DNA of 64,000 bases from NCBI GenBank assembly GCA_020881915.1, contig JAJFPB010000004.1, forward strand, positions 2,790,001 to 2,854,000, in the 5' to 3' direction. The DNA comes from Paramyrothecium sp. XJ0827 (taxonomy: Eukaryota > Ascomycota > Sordariomycetes > Hypocreales > Stachybotryaceae). The position numbers and the translations under genes were made by a program. Below the pieces are notes generated by a model that made no database searches, was not told where the DNA came from, and saw nothing but the letters and a program-made list of their open reading frames with translations. Each line of letters starts with the position of its first letter. Positions within the stretch are counted from its first letter, which is position 1. Positions 10,549 through 24,200 of this stretch are shown piece by piece.

Positions 10549-13500
10549 AGCCTCTACGGATTGTGGGTCGCCGCGGCATCAACGACGATCACCAAATTCA
10601 CCAAAAATTACGATAAGGTTGGATTGTACTTGTCAATCTTCCATCGATGCTGTTCAAAGGCAGTGATATGCACAAGGTACTCCATCTCTGGTCTTGCACC
10701 CATCTCGGCGCTGCTGCAGGACCAAAACAAAATCCCGACAATATCACGTAACGGCTGGGAACTCAAAAGAACGAGCAGTCGGCGATGAGCCCACACACGC
10801 AGAATGGGCCAACTGAAGCGTTGCATTACATATCAGAAACCGGAGAGGCAACTCTGTGATAGAGAAGGCTCTACTTATTTCGTTTCCTCGCCAGTACGAA
10901 GGGCCCCTTCTTGCTGGCATTCCAATTCGGTCCGGCAGCATGGGGTTGTACATACGTCTATGCTGCACAGTAGCCGCATACCCACCCACCTTTGCCATCG
11001 ACGATTCCGGTCGGAATTCGATTCGGCACCGCTTGGCTGTCGTCGTACCCGGGAGAAAGCACCTTATCGCTGAAAAGCCAACATCTTGATCCGACCGCAC
11101 GCCGGACTAGCTGACCTGATGTATGGGAAAGTGGTTCGCGAGATAGTGAGAGGCAAAGGCATGCCTATTGGAAGTCGTGCTCTTGAGCTTGTGGTACGTT
11201 TTCCATTCACGGAGCAGCAATTGAAAGGAGCAAATATTCTGCTCACGAAAAGTCTATGAAGTCCTCTGGAGGCGGTTTCGACTGTTCAACATATTGGCAG
11301 ACTTCCAATTCGCCCTGGCGCTGTACCATGCTTGATATTGCATGTTCTGAATTATCCTTGGCGGTCATTGTCTCTGCGCGCCCAGAGAGACGCGCTCCCT
11401 GCTTCGTTCATGCGTGGAGCGTACTGAACGCGACCAAGCCGTCACTGAAATTGCGTGTTCAACCCAGCTTGTTTGAGCCAAGGAACTGGGAGCGGCTTGC
11501 TATCATCTAGCTTCCCTTATGCCATGCCCAAGTATTGAGAATTTAGCTCGAACGTATGACTTTGAATTTGGTTATCGGAAAGCTAGGTGATGAGCTGTCC
11601 ATTGTAATCTGAATGATGTAACGTACACGTCAAGCAAGCGCAGTATGTCAACGGCATTTGGAGGTTACGAGCCGAGTTGTTGAGGCGTGCAAGGATGCTC
11701 ATGCCTTAGTCTGCCCCGCTGGAGTCTGAGAGGAGCGAACTCTCAAAGACGAGTAGTCTGGGTGCAACCCCCTGTTCCTCGTTATGCTACCTCTGCTTTT
11801 GGAGGGAGGAGTTGGTGGTGTGTGATGGTGTTGGCCCTTTGTCGAAAGAGGCAACACGGTCAAGGTGGAGCGATTCATTCTATGCATTCCACCACGCCCG
11901 CGAGCGGCAGGACCACACGGGATTCGCCCGAAGGCATTCACCGAGCAGGGGAATATGCACAGATGGGGAGGGCAAACAACCAACTCCTGGATAGCATGCA
12001 TGGACCAGGAGTGTGGCCATCCCTCGCTTGGCCCAAGTGAGGACGCGGCTTTGCAGCTGGGCGGCTGCAAACTGTTACCGGCATGGGTGCTAAATGTGCT
12101 TGCTGCAGGCAATCATGCGCGACTGGGTTGTATTGCAGGTTGCAGACGCCAGGGCTGGACGTCACTTGTCCGGCTGCAGCTCATTACTACACCTTCGACG
12201 AAAAGACCACGCAGTCGTGGTGGATTCGATGTGACTGGAGGCCTGAATAACCACCACAGAGCCCCCTTCCCTCGATAAGAGCCAGGGGTTGTTCTGATAA
12301 AAGGCGCTTTCGTTCCCACAACGGTCTGCATGATGATGCGACGATTATACTCACCCATGGTCAGCTGCGGCCGGCACCTACACAACGGATTTGCTGCAGG
12401 GGAGAGCAAACAGCTCGAGCGGGACATGAAATTGTCGCCTGCAGTCTTCTCGTTCAGCCACATACCTTACCCATATCATCTTAGACCCCACAGGCAGCGA
12501 ACCACTTTCGTCTTGGCTCGGAACGAGGCTCGGCATGCTTCACACGTCTACCTCCGGCCAACCGAGGCGTATGGAGGAGGAACCAGCATGAACGGCTGTT
12601 GAAGTATCAAAGTGATCAGCGACCCTCGGGACGATCGATTGCCGCACAGCGTCAGAGCCTCGGACATCTTCGGATGCTACGACGCGGGTGGAGGGAACAG
12701 GCCAAAGGATGGTCAGGGTCCTGTTGATAAGCCGCGCCGGGCTCGACCATAGGATTTGAGCCGGCGTGAAGAGGAATTCTCTAGCCAGGTCCGCGAAGCA
12801 CGCGCCGCAACCAGGACGCGCATTGTGCTTCCTTGGCCCGAAAGCTTCCAGCCACAATGACACAAAGGCAATCCCCCTCAGGCCAGTTTTTAGGGTTGCG
12901 ATGCTCGACACAATCTTCGTAAGGCAATGGGCGTCTTGGTTATGACGCAACGAGTTGAGTATAGGGGCCTGTAAGATGGATGCCACTATGCAACCCATTG
13001 AGCACGGGCTGTTGTTTTGTTGAAGCCGAGCACCCGCTTCCCCGGCTCTAGGCCTACAAAACCGGGCAGCTTGGCTCGACCGTGCATCCCCCGCCTTGAG
13101 CCGCCTGCTTTGCTAAGATCCGTTGTCTCCCTAGAGCGACCCGCCAGCGTTTTGCGCAAAGAGCAAACAGGAACTCTAAAACCTGGTAAAGCTTGGGAGG
13201 TGAAGATAGCGAAGCAGCCACACCACCACCAACGCAGCGCCACCCGAAGCTAAACCATCAAACACTGCAGCTACAGCATGCAGCAGCTGTTGTGGCAGCC
13301 AGCAGGACGCTCGCATGCAGCCCATCGCTGCGTGCGAATTGGATGAAGCTGTTTGGCTTGTCGGCTTGACTAACCCCACGCAAACCACGACAAAACAAGG
13401 ACGCGAGCCGTGAGAGGGCACCCGACGTACAGCACCAATCACCGGGGCACGAAACATTAATCGATACGCGGGTTGGAATTAAACGTGTAAACCCCTGAAA

Positions 13501-15845
13501 GGAAGGAGAGACAGCAGGAATGGGAGATAGCCGCGTGCAGATATCTTCAACAAAGGGTCTGCAATCCGAGACAGCCACACGGGGTAGATCATAGCGTGAA
13601 GCTTGTCCAGGGACTGTAAAAGTTGTTTCACTCACTGAACACATGGTGCTCTGCTCTCGATGTCTTGCATAGGGCACGCATTCGAGAAAAACACGCAATA
13701 AAAAGTGGTCAAGGTTCGCCGAAGGAAGCAAGGAAGCAAATGTGTGCCTGTAAGTGAAGGTGTACACAGTATCGCAGTTAGTGGCCGATTGGAAAGTGGG
13801 GGTCAATCCGCGGTGGCAGTCTTATTACTTCATTAGTTTTAGTCCTGGAGACGAGGAAGGGGTCTAATGAGCAAAAAACAATAACAATAAAGGATGAAAA
13901 TACGTGCAGGACTTAAGGAATGAGTGCTAAAGAAGTTTGATCTGCTTGTCCTGCCCTAGCTAGCTGACTGACAACCCCCCGTTCTGGACTCGGGGACACC
14001 GGGGACGCTGCTCGAAGCTTACTGTTACCTAAACCCATCAGGCAGTCGAGAATTATCTGGTGGATGAGTAGCCGAATGCCGTTGAAGCCCGACTTGAACC
14101 GACTTTCCTCGGCCAGAAAGTGTCACCGGAGAGTGGATTACGACGGGCGAGCTTGATGGGTGTAGCTCTGCTAAGGCTGACATCGACTTCGATGTTTCGA
14201 GCTGGGTCGGTATGAGCACATATACACATAATACAAACTATCACGGGCTTCTGAAAGAGAATCCTGTTGGATTGATACGGAAACAAAAAATGACACCATA
14301 TGCAGTACTTGTCCGCCATCTCGTCCTGAGCAGTTTGAGTTCCTACCTCCATGAGCCCATTCTTTGCGCCGCACCGCTAAACCTCGCGTTCAGGAACGTG
14401 GAAAGCAAATTGTCCAGATAACCCTGCAAAAACAAACTTCCACAACTGCAATGACCCCCCGAGGAGAGGATCCACACTCCTGGCCTGCCTGATAAGAGGT
14501 CGACTTAAGAGTAGTAGGTAGGTAGCAGTAAGACATGTCGGCTTAACCCGGTGGCTGGCCAAAAGTACACCCTAACTGGACCAGTCATTACAGTACCAAA
14601 CACTGAGGCCTTTGTGCCACTTATACTCCGTGAGTGAACATTTCAATCAACACCAAAGTTTCGGCAGTCCGCCATCAGTCCGCGTGTGTATTTTGTCCCG
14701 TACCCCGGCGGTTTCGGCGCCTACAACACACCGAGTTGGCCGCCTGGCGCCTACTATACACATGGGAGACGCTGGAACCGCGACGATGGTACTTTAGATC
14801 GTGGGAAGGAAAAAATTTCAGCATCCTGGTGTTTCAGAGGGTGGCATGGGATCATGGGTCGCGGGGCTAGTCTCGAAGCGAAGAGAGGGGGCAATGAAGA
14901 ATTAAAATGGTTTACTCACGATGCCTACCAGCCCAGCGTCCCGGCACCTCCACCCTGTAAACCCGGTCAACAAAACATACTCGAATATCGAAGGGGGGTT
15001 TCCTCGTCCCACTTCGGATTTGACGTGCCAGGTATTTACAGCGATCCCGGTCCCATGAGACATCCTACAACGTCTCTTGCGTGCTACTGCCCCAAGTTGG
15101 TAAATTGCATTTCAGGATAAACACCGCCATGTACAACGGGGAGAGAACCCTTGTGTTCTGCCATGCCCATCCGGGCGCTGCGCTGGTAGCGTCGGCCAGT
15201 ATTGTTTCTGCTAGGCCCCGTGATCCCCTGGTGGAGGTATTTGCCACTGCCAACCAGGGCTAACGAGCACGGATTGGGTCCAAAGATTGGCCGCACGTTT
15301 CTTGAATGGATCCGGACAAGCCTTCTCTCCGGGGAAGTTCCTAGCGGCAGCGCGCCAATCATTACTGGAGACGGGGAGGGACATGAGGAGACTGCACACA
15401 TTTCCGCTGCATGTTCCAGAGACGATACGAGGTGAGGCGAGGCGAGGCATGGCGAGGCAAGACGGGTAAAGGCCATGCTTTTGCGTGATGCTTGGGCCTT
15501 CCTCTGGATCTTGCAGCCGGTAGTCATGAACCCAATGACGAGACAAGCGATGCCAGGCAGTAATTAGGTCTCGGCTCTGCAGGTATTGTCTAGATTGCGC
15601 TGGACGACGCCGGGGTCCACTGCTGGCATTGACCCCAAAATTGAGGATTCCTGTCACAGAACCTGGGCCGGGTCCAAGTCGCAGGTCTACCCTCCCCCAG
15701 ACGTTGCCATTAGCCCAACCGGCCAGCGGTGGTGCCAATGGCCGGCCGCCAGGGCGAGCTGGACAAATTCGGTCGCGCCAAAGTACACTCCACTTCGTCG
15801 TCCAGAGACGCCGCGACCATCTGGTTTGCAGTATCGTACCGTATC

Positions 15846-15936
15846 GCATGGCATGGCATGGCAGGGAATGGCATGTCGCTGCATCACAGTGCATCGCATC
15901 GCATCGCATCGCATCGCAGCGCAGCGCAGCACAGCA
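15846..15936. repeat. Compound pentanucleotide microsatellite (GGCAT, GCATC, GCAGC)
   Basis: Starts with tandem ggcat units, then five perfect copies of GCATC at 15891-15915, then gcagc/gcaca variants. It generates repetitive frames on both strands (MRCDAMRCD-type peptides) that are artefacts of the repeat. Confidence 0.85.
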
Positions 15937-17479
15937 CGGGTGCGCTGTGATCGCAATGGTCATTGTCGAAGCAAGATACAGGTCCTCACTTGGTGCCGAT
16001 GACTTGCAGCAGTTTCAGAGGCTTATACGATTGTTGAATTGTCCGCACAAGAAATTGCAGTGCCAGGCGTATCCATACTTCCCCTCATCTAGGGCAGTCC
16101 TGGGTGAGCCTGGTGCCATGCTGCACTGGAATCTGTGCAATCCGGCTTTCGAGTACGTACTATAGTACGTGAGAGAAGCAGACGCTCTGATCCATAACTT
16201 GCCAGATGCGGTGCTAAGAGCATTTACTTGCCTTCGTGCATTGCTCGGCCGTGTCGGCTTGGTCTAGGGAGAAGTAGTTCTGATATGTGGCAAACGAGCC
16301 GCGCAGCCGATTCTTGTGCTATCCGTTTGGGTCGATACAGCCCGAGTAAGGGCCCTGGGTGGCTAAGACCAAGCCGCTACGCGACACGAGTTCGGCCAAA
16401 GAAGAACCGCCCTGCAACTCGCCCCGTTACACCACGACGACCCACGATCAGGCCAGCAAGAGGCTGGTCTCGAGTTCGACAGCGGCCTTGGACCTCCCGT
16501 CGCCGGCAACCCAGGCTTGAAACTCTGTCGAAACCCAAAGATAGGCTTGAGGAAAGTCAAGCGAGTCTTTGGGGAATGCATTCGCTCGCTGCACTAAGCC
16601 GCATCGAGTACCGGCTGGCTGGTCTCGGGGACCGCAAGTGGGGGTGCAGCCCTCCCTGATCTTACCCGATAACGACTAGCGGCCAAGCACCTTTAGCCCT
16701 GCCCTGGACGTGGCATGAGAACCAATGAGCGTGTGGCTTCTCAAGCTTCCATGAACGCTTCGACAGCATGCCCACGGTCGGGGGAGAAGGGTGGAGGGCG
16801 CCAGGGAACCTGGAGAGGATGTCGCCTCCACTCAAGGTAGCACCACCCTTAGAATTGCAGACCACCCCTCCTGCGCACGCAGGGAGCTTTTGCCGCGGCA
16901 GCGAAGCCAGATGGGGCCCCCTATCCTTTGAACCAGCTTCCTGGAGAGATGTGATTCACCAATTGGGAGAGCATTCGACGAGAAGTCAATGAACGTTGCT
17001 ACCGTAGTAACATGGCAACATCAACCTTGCTTGTTGGCAGCCATTCCATTTCCAGCTTCTGAGCTACCGCTGTGGGCAAAAGCTCCCTTTCCGCTGTTCT
17101 TGGCAAGCAAGACACTGCGGGCGGTGCAGGCATGCGCTGTAGCGCTGACCTACAGGCGTCGGATCACTGTACCATACCTAGCACCGCTGGACGCGCGGTG
17201 TCCGTTGGGCGAGAGCGTGCCATTGGCAGCATGCGGGTGGGTTCTGCACCAGCCTGTCGGTCCCCATCATCCGCTGCCGTCCAAGCGTCGATCCGTCGAC
17301 ACCCGGCACGCGCCCACGCCCACGCCTACGGCTTGCCCATGCAAGAGCAGGGCATTTTTTTCCATTACTACCAATCGAGGGCAAGTGCCTCCCCCCCCAC
17401 ACCTCCCTCCCGCTTCCCTGCTCTGCCTGAGGTGCTTGCAGTAGTAAGTCGGCACTGTACTTTGGTCATACAGTACGGC

Positions 17480-18411
17480 CATTAGTCACAGGTACAATTC
17501 TTCTCCTCCCTCCTCGTCGTTTCCCACACTTTGACCTCGCAGGCATCGAGAGGAGTCGAGAGGAAAGAATGCGCGCCAGAGACGGACAGGCTTTATTTTG
17601 AATTCTGTCTACCCGAATAGACTCTTCCCCTTGGCATTGCCAATCTTTTCCTCCCCACACCCCCTCGCCAGCTCAATCCTGGTCCGACACGCCCTCTCAC
17701 CCTCACGCACCCATTCTTTTCATCATTTCTTCTCTCCCTTATCCGTCCATTAACTCTACCTACCTTGACCTTGTTCTCTCTCTTCCCAATCCTTCCTCCC
17801 TTCGCATTTCCGTCGACCTCCCGCTTGCGAGTTCTCGGTTTCCTTCTTCATCTTAGACAAATACTGGATCTGTGATTTGCTTTTGTGGCATTCGATTCAA
17901 CGACACCAACTATCGGCCCCGCCTACCTTTCCCGCGCGCTCACATCCAGCCTGCTTCCTTGCCTGTGTGACCGGACGCTTGCAGGATAATTTGATCTGGG
18001 ACATCTCCCCCCACCCCCACGAACAGAGCTCGTCACCGCCTGGTACTGCTGCTATACAACTACTACAACCATCCATACTTGTCTCTGGACGCCACCACGC
18101 ATCTCCCTGGTCGACACACTCCGGCAGCACCTCTCCCTCTGTCATCCAATCAGTCTAAATACCAATCCTAACCATCTTCGAGGGCGTTTCGCAGTAGTCT
18201 GCACCACCCCCGCCTCTCACCACCGACGCGGTTCTCGTCTTTTCAGAACCTACGACCCGGCTTCAGAGTCGGTTCTTCTCAAATCTTCTCGACCGACCCT
18301 TTGTCAACACTCTCAGAGCCATTACCCATGAATCTATAACCCCACAGCCATCCGCTTCTCGGCTGCCACGGCGTCACACTCTCCTCTACTGCTCACCCAC
18401 TACGATACGCG
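17480..18411 (+). promoter_or_regulatory. Pyrimidine-rich promoter and long leader of the REG1 homologue, with an upstream ORF
   Basis: A long stretch dominated by C and T (for example 17500-17540, 17690-17850, 18160-18330) directly precedes the REG1 start, as at many strongly expressed filamentous-fungal genes. A minimal upstream ORF, ATG AAT CTA TAA, lies at 18328-18339, 72 bp before the main ATG. The transcription start is not determinable here. A leader several hundred bases long would be in keeping with translational control, which is inference. Confidence 0.45.
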
Positions 18412-20201
18412 ATGGCCGTTGTTCTCTCTTCCGAGGACAATAGCTATTTCGCACCCATGTCTTTACGTCGCTCCACCTCGCAGACAAACATTGTCGGCAG
18501 CTCTTCGCCATATCACCCTACTTCTTCTGACCTCAAGCGTTCATATCAAACGACATCGTCTACCTACTCGGATTCTATATCCTCTTCCCCACCTTCATCT
18601 CCTCGTACTACGCACTCGGATTCTACGGATCTCTCATGCGCATCGACTCCCGCCAGCAATTTCTTGATTGCTTCCGAGTTTGAAGACACGCTAGCCATCG
18701 ATGACTCTGCGGATGACCACTTCAACTTCCCTAATTACAATCAACAAAAACTCTTCGTCAACCCCCAAATCCGTCCTGATGACAACCTGGAACCACCACC
18801 TAGCCCAAGAACTGGCGACTCATATAGCGTTTCGCCAGCCGACCAAGACAGTGCGGAGAGCACCTCTCGTCCTGGTACACCGGAGTACAATGAACATGCC
18901 GAGGACGATACGGCGGTGACGGCCCGGCCCTCTCGCCAAGTCGACTATCTATCCCATGAATGGAAGGAGGAAGAAATCTGGTCGTCGTGGAGATACATCA
19001 TTGCGCGAAGAGGGGAATTCCCTAACAGTGCCCGGCTCGAAAACGCGTCTTGGAGAACTTGGATGAAGGCCAAAAACAACCTCAAGACTGTATCGCCTGA
19101 AACGCTTAACTGGTTTGTTATGCCTGCTCGAAAAGTTGTCATGTCCCTTGCTTACATTTACCTAGGCTGAAAGACTGTGACGTGACCTGGCTGTATGGGC
19201 CTCTACAGCCGAGTAAGAAGCCACTGCATAGCTCTCAAACCGAGCCATCCAGCACTTGTTTGTCAAAGTCGGATTCCTTCGTGAATTTGAACAAGAAACC
19301 TATCCTGAAGAAGAGAAGCATGTCAGAAGTCATGCTTCGAAGGTCACTTTCTACCGCTTCGCTACTCAAGCAGGCCACTGCCGCTGTACAAGCCCAGGAA
19401 ACTCGTGGCATTTTACGTCCCAGTATATCTCGCTCGAATACTGACTACATAACTTTTCCATTTTCCACTAGGCGAGAAAGCCAGGATACACACAACAGCG
19501 TGTGCCAGTCAACAGACTCTTCTGGCATAGCATCGCCAAATACCGAACGGAAGCACATCCACTTCAACGAGCAGGTCGAGCAATGCATAGCCGTCGACGT
19601 TAAGGGTGACGACGAGGAAGACATTGATGTTGATCCCTTCAGTGGAGACAGTGATTCAGACGATGGGGTGATGATGAAGCGTACGTCTTCAAAGAAACGC
19701 ATCCCCACTGGGCGGCGGTCGAAAAAGATGGTTCCCTCTGACGGCAAGATCATCGCCATGTTACCGTCCACTACTTTGAAGTACAGAGAGGACACGCCTG
19801 AACCTCCCGAGACCGCCATGAAACATAGTACTGGCGTATCTCACAGTCCTGTGCTATCTCCTTCTTCGTCTCAGGAAACGCTTCGACCTGCAAAACCATC
19901 TACTCGATTTTTTATCTACGAGGACGAGGACGAGGATGTTGATGAGTCGATACCCAGTTCTATATCAGGCTGGGCATCATCTCCCACAGATGCTTCTAGC
20001 CCAACTGGTCTCAGCAGATCAGCTTCAAGCACTAGTTTATCGAATGAGCCTGCTGGTATGCGCCGCACCGCTTCCGGCATGCTCATGCCCATTGAGGCGG
20101 GGGACTCGACAGGCGATGGAATTTTTGGACGGGTGATTGATACTGTTAACACGGCACGGGACATCGCACACGTCATTTGGAACGTTGGTTGGAGGACATG
20201 A
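18412..20201 (+). CDS. REG1: Protein phosphatase 1 regulatory subunit, Reg1/Hex2-like (DUF1752 family)
   Basis: Yeast Reg1 directs PP1 (Glc7) to Snf1 and hexokinase, controlling glucose repression; this is the filamentous homologue. Two exons, 18412-19112 and 19166-20201, with a 53-nt intron splitting a Trp codon (..PETLNWLKDCDVTW..), give 578 aa. The N-terminal 180 residues are Ser/Thr/Pro-rich and presumably disordered. The conserved DUF1752 block runs from about residue 182 (HEWKEEEIWSSWRYII) to about 245 (TWLYGPLQ). The PP1-docking motif KHIHFN is at residues 363-368, within the HIHFNEQVEQCIAVDV context typical of Reg1. Acidic tracts (GDDEEDIDVD, EDEDEDVDE) and many SP/TP sites suggest phosphoregulation. 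The C-terminus ends in a conserved-looking amphipathic segment, DTVNTARDIAHVIWNVGW. A 9 kb gene-free region lies upstream. Confidence 0.88.
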
Positions 20202-21220
20202 GACATCTCCTACCCTCACTTCCCCTCCCAACTTCCATCTTGGGAAATCTCCTACACTCGGGGACCGGATGGCACGACTTGCCCAGAAACCATTCGAGTG
20301 TCTGGTCGCCAAATGGAAGGAAGAAGCAAGGTTGTGACAACCCTTGGCGCTCTGGTATCGAGGCTTAACCCAAAACAAACTCAACAACTGTCACCTCGCG
20401 TGGTTGAAACTGCGGCTCGGGGGGTTCACAGACGGGCCTGGCTGATCGAAGCCAAGGATTTAAAAAGGCATAAGGGAAAGGGGCATTGGCATTTTGACAT
20501 TTTCAGGGAGAACCCACAGGTTCGGATTGGCCGGCGTTGAAATTTTTTTTTCCTTTAATGTTGATGATACCCTGTTCTGCCAAAGGGGTTTTCAGGTCAT
20601 ATTATTGTGTGGAATGCAACAGTCCAAGGCAATGGACACGGATAACAGCCACGGTGGTATAAAGAATCGGAAAGGGTATCGCGAGATCTGGTTTACGGGT
20701 TAGGGCTGGTTTGACACTGTACATACGAAAAGAAACAGCAACTTGCTAGCCAACATAAAATAGGTTCATCGCAGACACTACCGTTGCTTGTTCTTTGCAA
20801 TTGAAAAGTTTAGCAGACACCGCTCAAGGAACAACATTAAACACGCGCGACAGCACCGTCGAGTTTAGCAGAATTGCTCAATGGCAAAATGTATTTTGAC
20901 GATCTTTACGTCAGAGTATGTCAGCCAAGCATCATGCATTGAGATGCTGGAAATGTTGGGACCACTTCTTCTCTGCCCGTCCCTTAATTCACAAACACCC
21001 GATCGACGTGACCCTGGGGTCGTGCAGATCATGTCCGAGCACCCGATCATAGGAGCGAATTGTGGGGGAGAGGCCCATTCAACCCCGCGATTAATCAAAA
21101 CAAATGATGCTGACCCCCCGCGAATGACGATGATGGAGACAAAATGGTAATGGTACAGTTTTATACAAAGGGTTTACAGACCTGCCGCCAGCATTCCCCC
21201 AGTCTGCAGCCGGAGACTGG
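20202..21220. other. Intergenic region between convergent REG1 and CYT-4 genes
   Basis: About 1 kb holding the 3' UTRs of two convergent genes. No recognisable coding sequence. The short direct repeat agtttagcaga occurs near 20806 and 20863. Nothing else stands out. Confidence 0.6.
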
Positions 21221-24200
21221 CTAGGCCAGAACTGGCTCCATCGTGGGGTTTTGAGCATCTCCAACATGGGGCGTCTCCACGTTGCCCTCAGACATGGGGT
21301 GGCCTGGTTCTTTCCTTCCTTCGCCACCAAGATACTTGAGCGCTTTGACGTGGATGTGTCGCGAGCGCACGTTAATGTCGGCGAGTTCAACCTCGAACTC
21401 GTCGCCGACGCTCACATCCCTCTTGAGGACCGTGCCGTTGAGGTTGTCTATGAGCAAAGTAGCATTAAGATCGAAGAAGTCCAGCTGTCCCCTCAGACCA
21501 TCCGCGATTCGAGTGGTCACTTTAAAGCTGAAGGTTGGCGGTGTTGTTTTCTCAAATTTCCACGCCCGGACGAGAGCAATCAGGATCCAATCGTACTGGC
21601 CGCGCGATACGACCCGTGCCATTCTTTCGCGTAACTGGAGGAAGGGTAAAGTCTTCGCCAGCTGGGCATGGGTGAATGGAAGTATTCCGTCGAGGTCGTC
21701 GACGGCGGGATCAATGGCCCGCCCGGTTCGGCGCTCGAAGTCGAGGGCAGCGTGGATTTGCCAGTGCACAATGAGATCCGAGAAGCGACGTAGAGGAGAG
21801 GTAGCTTTGGCGTACATGTCCAGACCCAGCATGAAGAACGGGCCTGGGCTAGATGATATTTCCACTGCGCCTATTAGATTTGTCAACTGCGACCTCTGAG
21901 CCGCTGTGGGTTCGATGCCTCGTTCGATTAGGGGATAAAGCTGCTTGCTTGCATACTCAAGTGCCAGGGCGTGGTTCTTCCCAGCTCCAATATCTCTACG
22001 ATACGGAATAGGGATACCACGTTTATGGCACCAGCGTGCAGCAATCTCACCCGCAAGAACCATGGAATTGGCGACGACTGAGGCGCCAACGGACGAAGTA
22101 TATGCAACGTCTATATATGGTTCAGCGGGCACTACAAGCGCATCCGACGGGTGCTCGAGGCTGGACACGTCCTCAAACTTGACGGTCACGGATGGCTTAG
22201 GGAAGAAGTATGGCCAAGCCCCATTTGACGACCTTCTCTGCTTCACAGCTTCCACAAGTCGATAGAGCTGCAGAATGTCGTCCTTGCTGGAAGGATCAAG
22301 GTCTTCCGCGGCCACCATGGGTCGATTTGATGGCGAGTCGTCACTCAGGGGAGGGGAACCCGCAGTGAGGCGCTCCTTGGGTGGATTTGGAGGAGGTGGT
22401 TCATTGCAGAACCGGGACACATCATCAGGGTCAAGGTACTTGACGGTTTTCAAAATGCTCGGCTCAACTTTGTAATCCAGAATCTCGCCGGACTTGTTGA
22501 CTTTAGCGCTGAATGTCAATGCTGGCCCCTGTGAATGCAGCGAGAACTGTTTCACCAGACTTCGAGATTCGAAGTCTTTTGAATCTTCCACTCCCAGGTC
22601 AGACGGAAGCATGGCCTGGAAATGTCCTGGCAAGTAGATATTCTCGGGAATCAGTTCCAAGAACTTGCCGAGACTTGAATTCGGTACAATCCCTGATGCA
22701 GGATCTGCCGTATGGATATGAATCCAATACTGGTCAGCCGAGTCCGTCCTTTCCAATGAAACGCCATCGTCAATGACGACAGTTGTTGGCGCATCAATGC
22801 AGAAGACGGTGTCATCCCGCAGTTTTCGTGATTCGGCAGCAATGTCCGGTCGTGTCGACTGGCTGATTTCGCCCGGATCATGTCGACTCAGCCCACCGCC
22901 ACTGACGATATCGACGTGAGGGAAGCGCGCTTTGTATCGAGTATGAATCTCCCACGGCGGAATGAACCCGATTTCCTGCAAAAAGGTCCATGCCGTGGCC
23001 TGATTCAATGGGAAATCATTGTATAGGCCCAAGGCCCGCAGTATAGTTGCGCCATATGCGTGGAAGCGGGAGCCGTTATCAAACAAGTCATAGCTCGCCC
23101 ATGACTCGAGGAAACTGAGAATATCCTTGCTATTTTCAGACCAGTTTACTTTTTGTAATATGAAAGGTCGGGGAGCTCGGATCATGCCATGGCTAGTAAG
23201 AGGGCGCTCTTCACGGCTTGCTAAGACGACTGGTCTCGCCTGACGCACGAAGCTTGCTAGCGGAGACGATTCTAGACGCTTAGAATTTGGGGGCAATTCC
23301 GTTTGAAGCTGAACGTGGTGTCGGACAATCGTGGCCACTCGTTCCCTGACTTGCGCTTCCTCTAATGGTGATACTTCGAATATGTGATTCTGGCGGTGAC
23401 GGTCGGCTGACGGACTTAGCGCATGGAAAGCTGTTTCGTCTCGATGAATTGCCGTATGCACTGCGTAAAGAGCAGCGGGTGGGAAGCCGTCGGCGGTTTT
23501 GAGAGAAGCTGGAAGCAGTTCATCGGCCATCTCAAACAGGCTGAGGTACTTCCTAGCCCGTGATTGTGACAGAAGAGCCTGGGCCCCTTCAAGCCGTGCG
23601 AGATTGCCCTGGTAGAAACGTTCAGCTTGCAGTCGAAAATCGGCCATTTTGTGTAGTAAGTCAATGCCATCTTCTTGCGTAGGGCCTTGGTCTTGGCGTC
23701 GCATTTCATCAAACACATCTGGATTGCCCTCCTGGGGGATTTTTGCCAGCATCGGTGCTAGTTCGGCAGCGCCAACGAAGTTCGATACTGAGAAAATTGG
23801 AAAGAAGCCCATGCTCGTGATCCATCGGCCATTGCTCCCATAGAAATGGTGGCGGTTGCCGAAGGACCCAAGGAAGATCCCGAGGATTGCCATGCGGGAT
23901 CCGGGTTGTCTGTGCTGTGTCAGCCATGCGCAAAGCTTCTTAAAGGGACAAGACAGATCTTACTTGAGTTCAACCAAATCGCCTGGGTGGTTTTTGGCCA
24001 CGCCAACCACGGAAAGCTCGACTTCATGTTCATCTTTGGAGCCGTTGGAAGCGAAACTTTCCGAGGCATCTTCAAGATGAATGAGGCGGTCGAAAGCTCC
24101 TGTGGCTTGTGGACGGGTCAGACTGTTCCCTATGTTTCCAGTTGTGATGTCTCTGGGTTCATTCCAGCTCGGCTGCTTCTGATGCTCTATTTGCCACTGT

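Larger units (their letters stand above)
9056..18411. other. 9.4 kb gene-free region between TRM5 and the REG1 homologue
   Basis: No reading frame here carries a domain I recognise. The longest frames are low-complexity or lack fungal codon bias on inspection. I found no tRNA, 5S or transposon hallmarks. Contents worth noting are a strong G-quadruplex motif (10520-10548), pentanucleotide repeats (about 15846-15936) and a CT-rich leader from about 17480 to the REG1 start. The size suggests an extended regulatory region or unannotated noncoding RNA; neither can be shown from sequence alone. Confidence 0.6.

Noticed and set aside
13258..13806. 182-aa minus-strand frame in the gene-free block
   Set aside because: No recognisable motif, many rare codons, no splice-linked neighbours.
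14080..14110. Possible tRNA B-box (GGTTCAAGTC on the minus strand)
   Set aside because: The T-stem does not pair and no A-box or acceptor stem lies at the right distance.
15211..15963. 250-aa minus-strand frame
   Set aside because: Its N-terminus is the translated GCATC microsatellite; the remainder has no domain.
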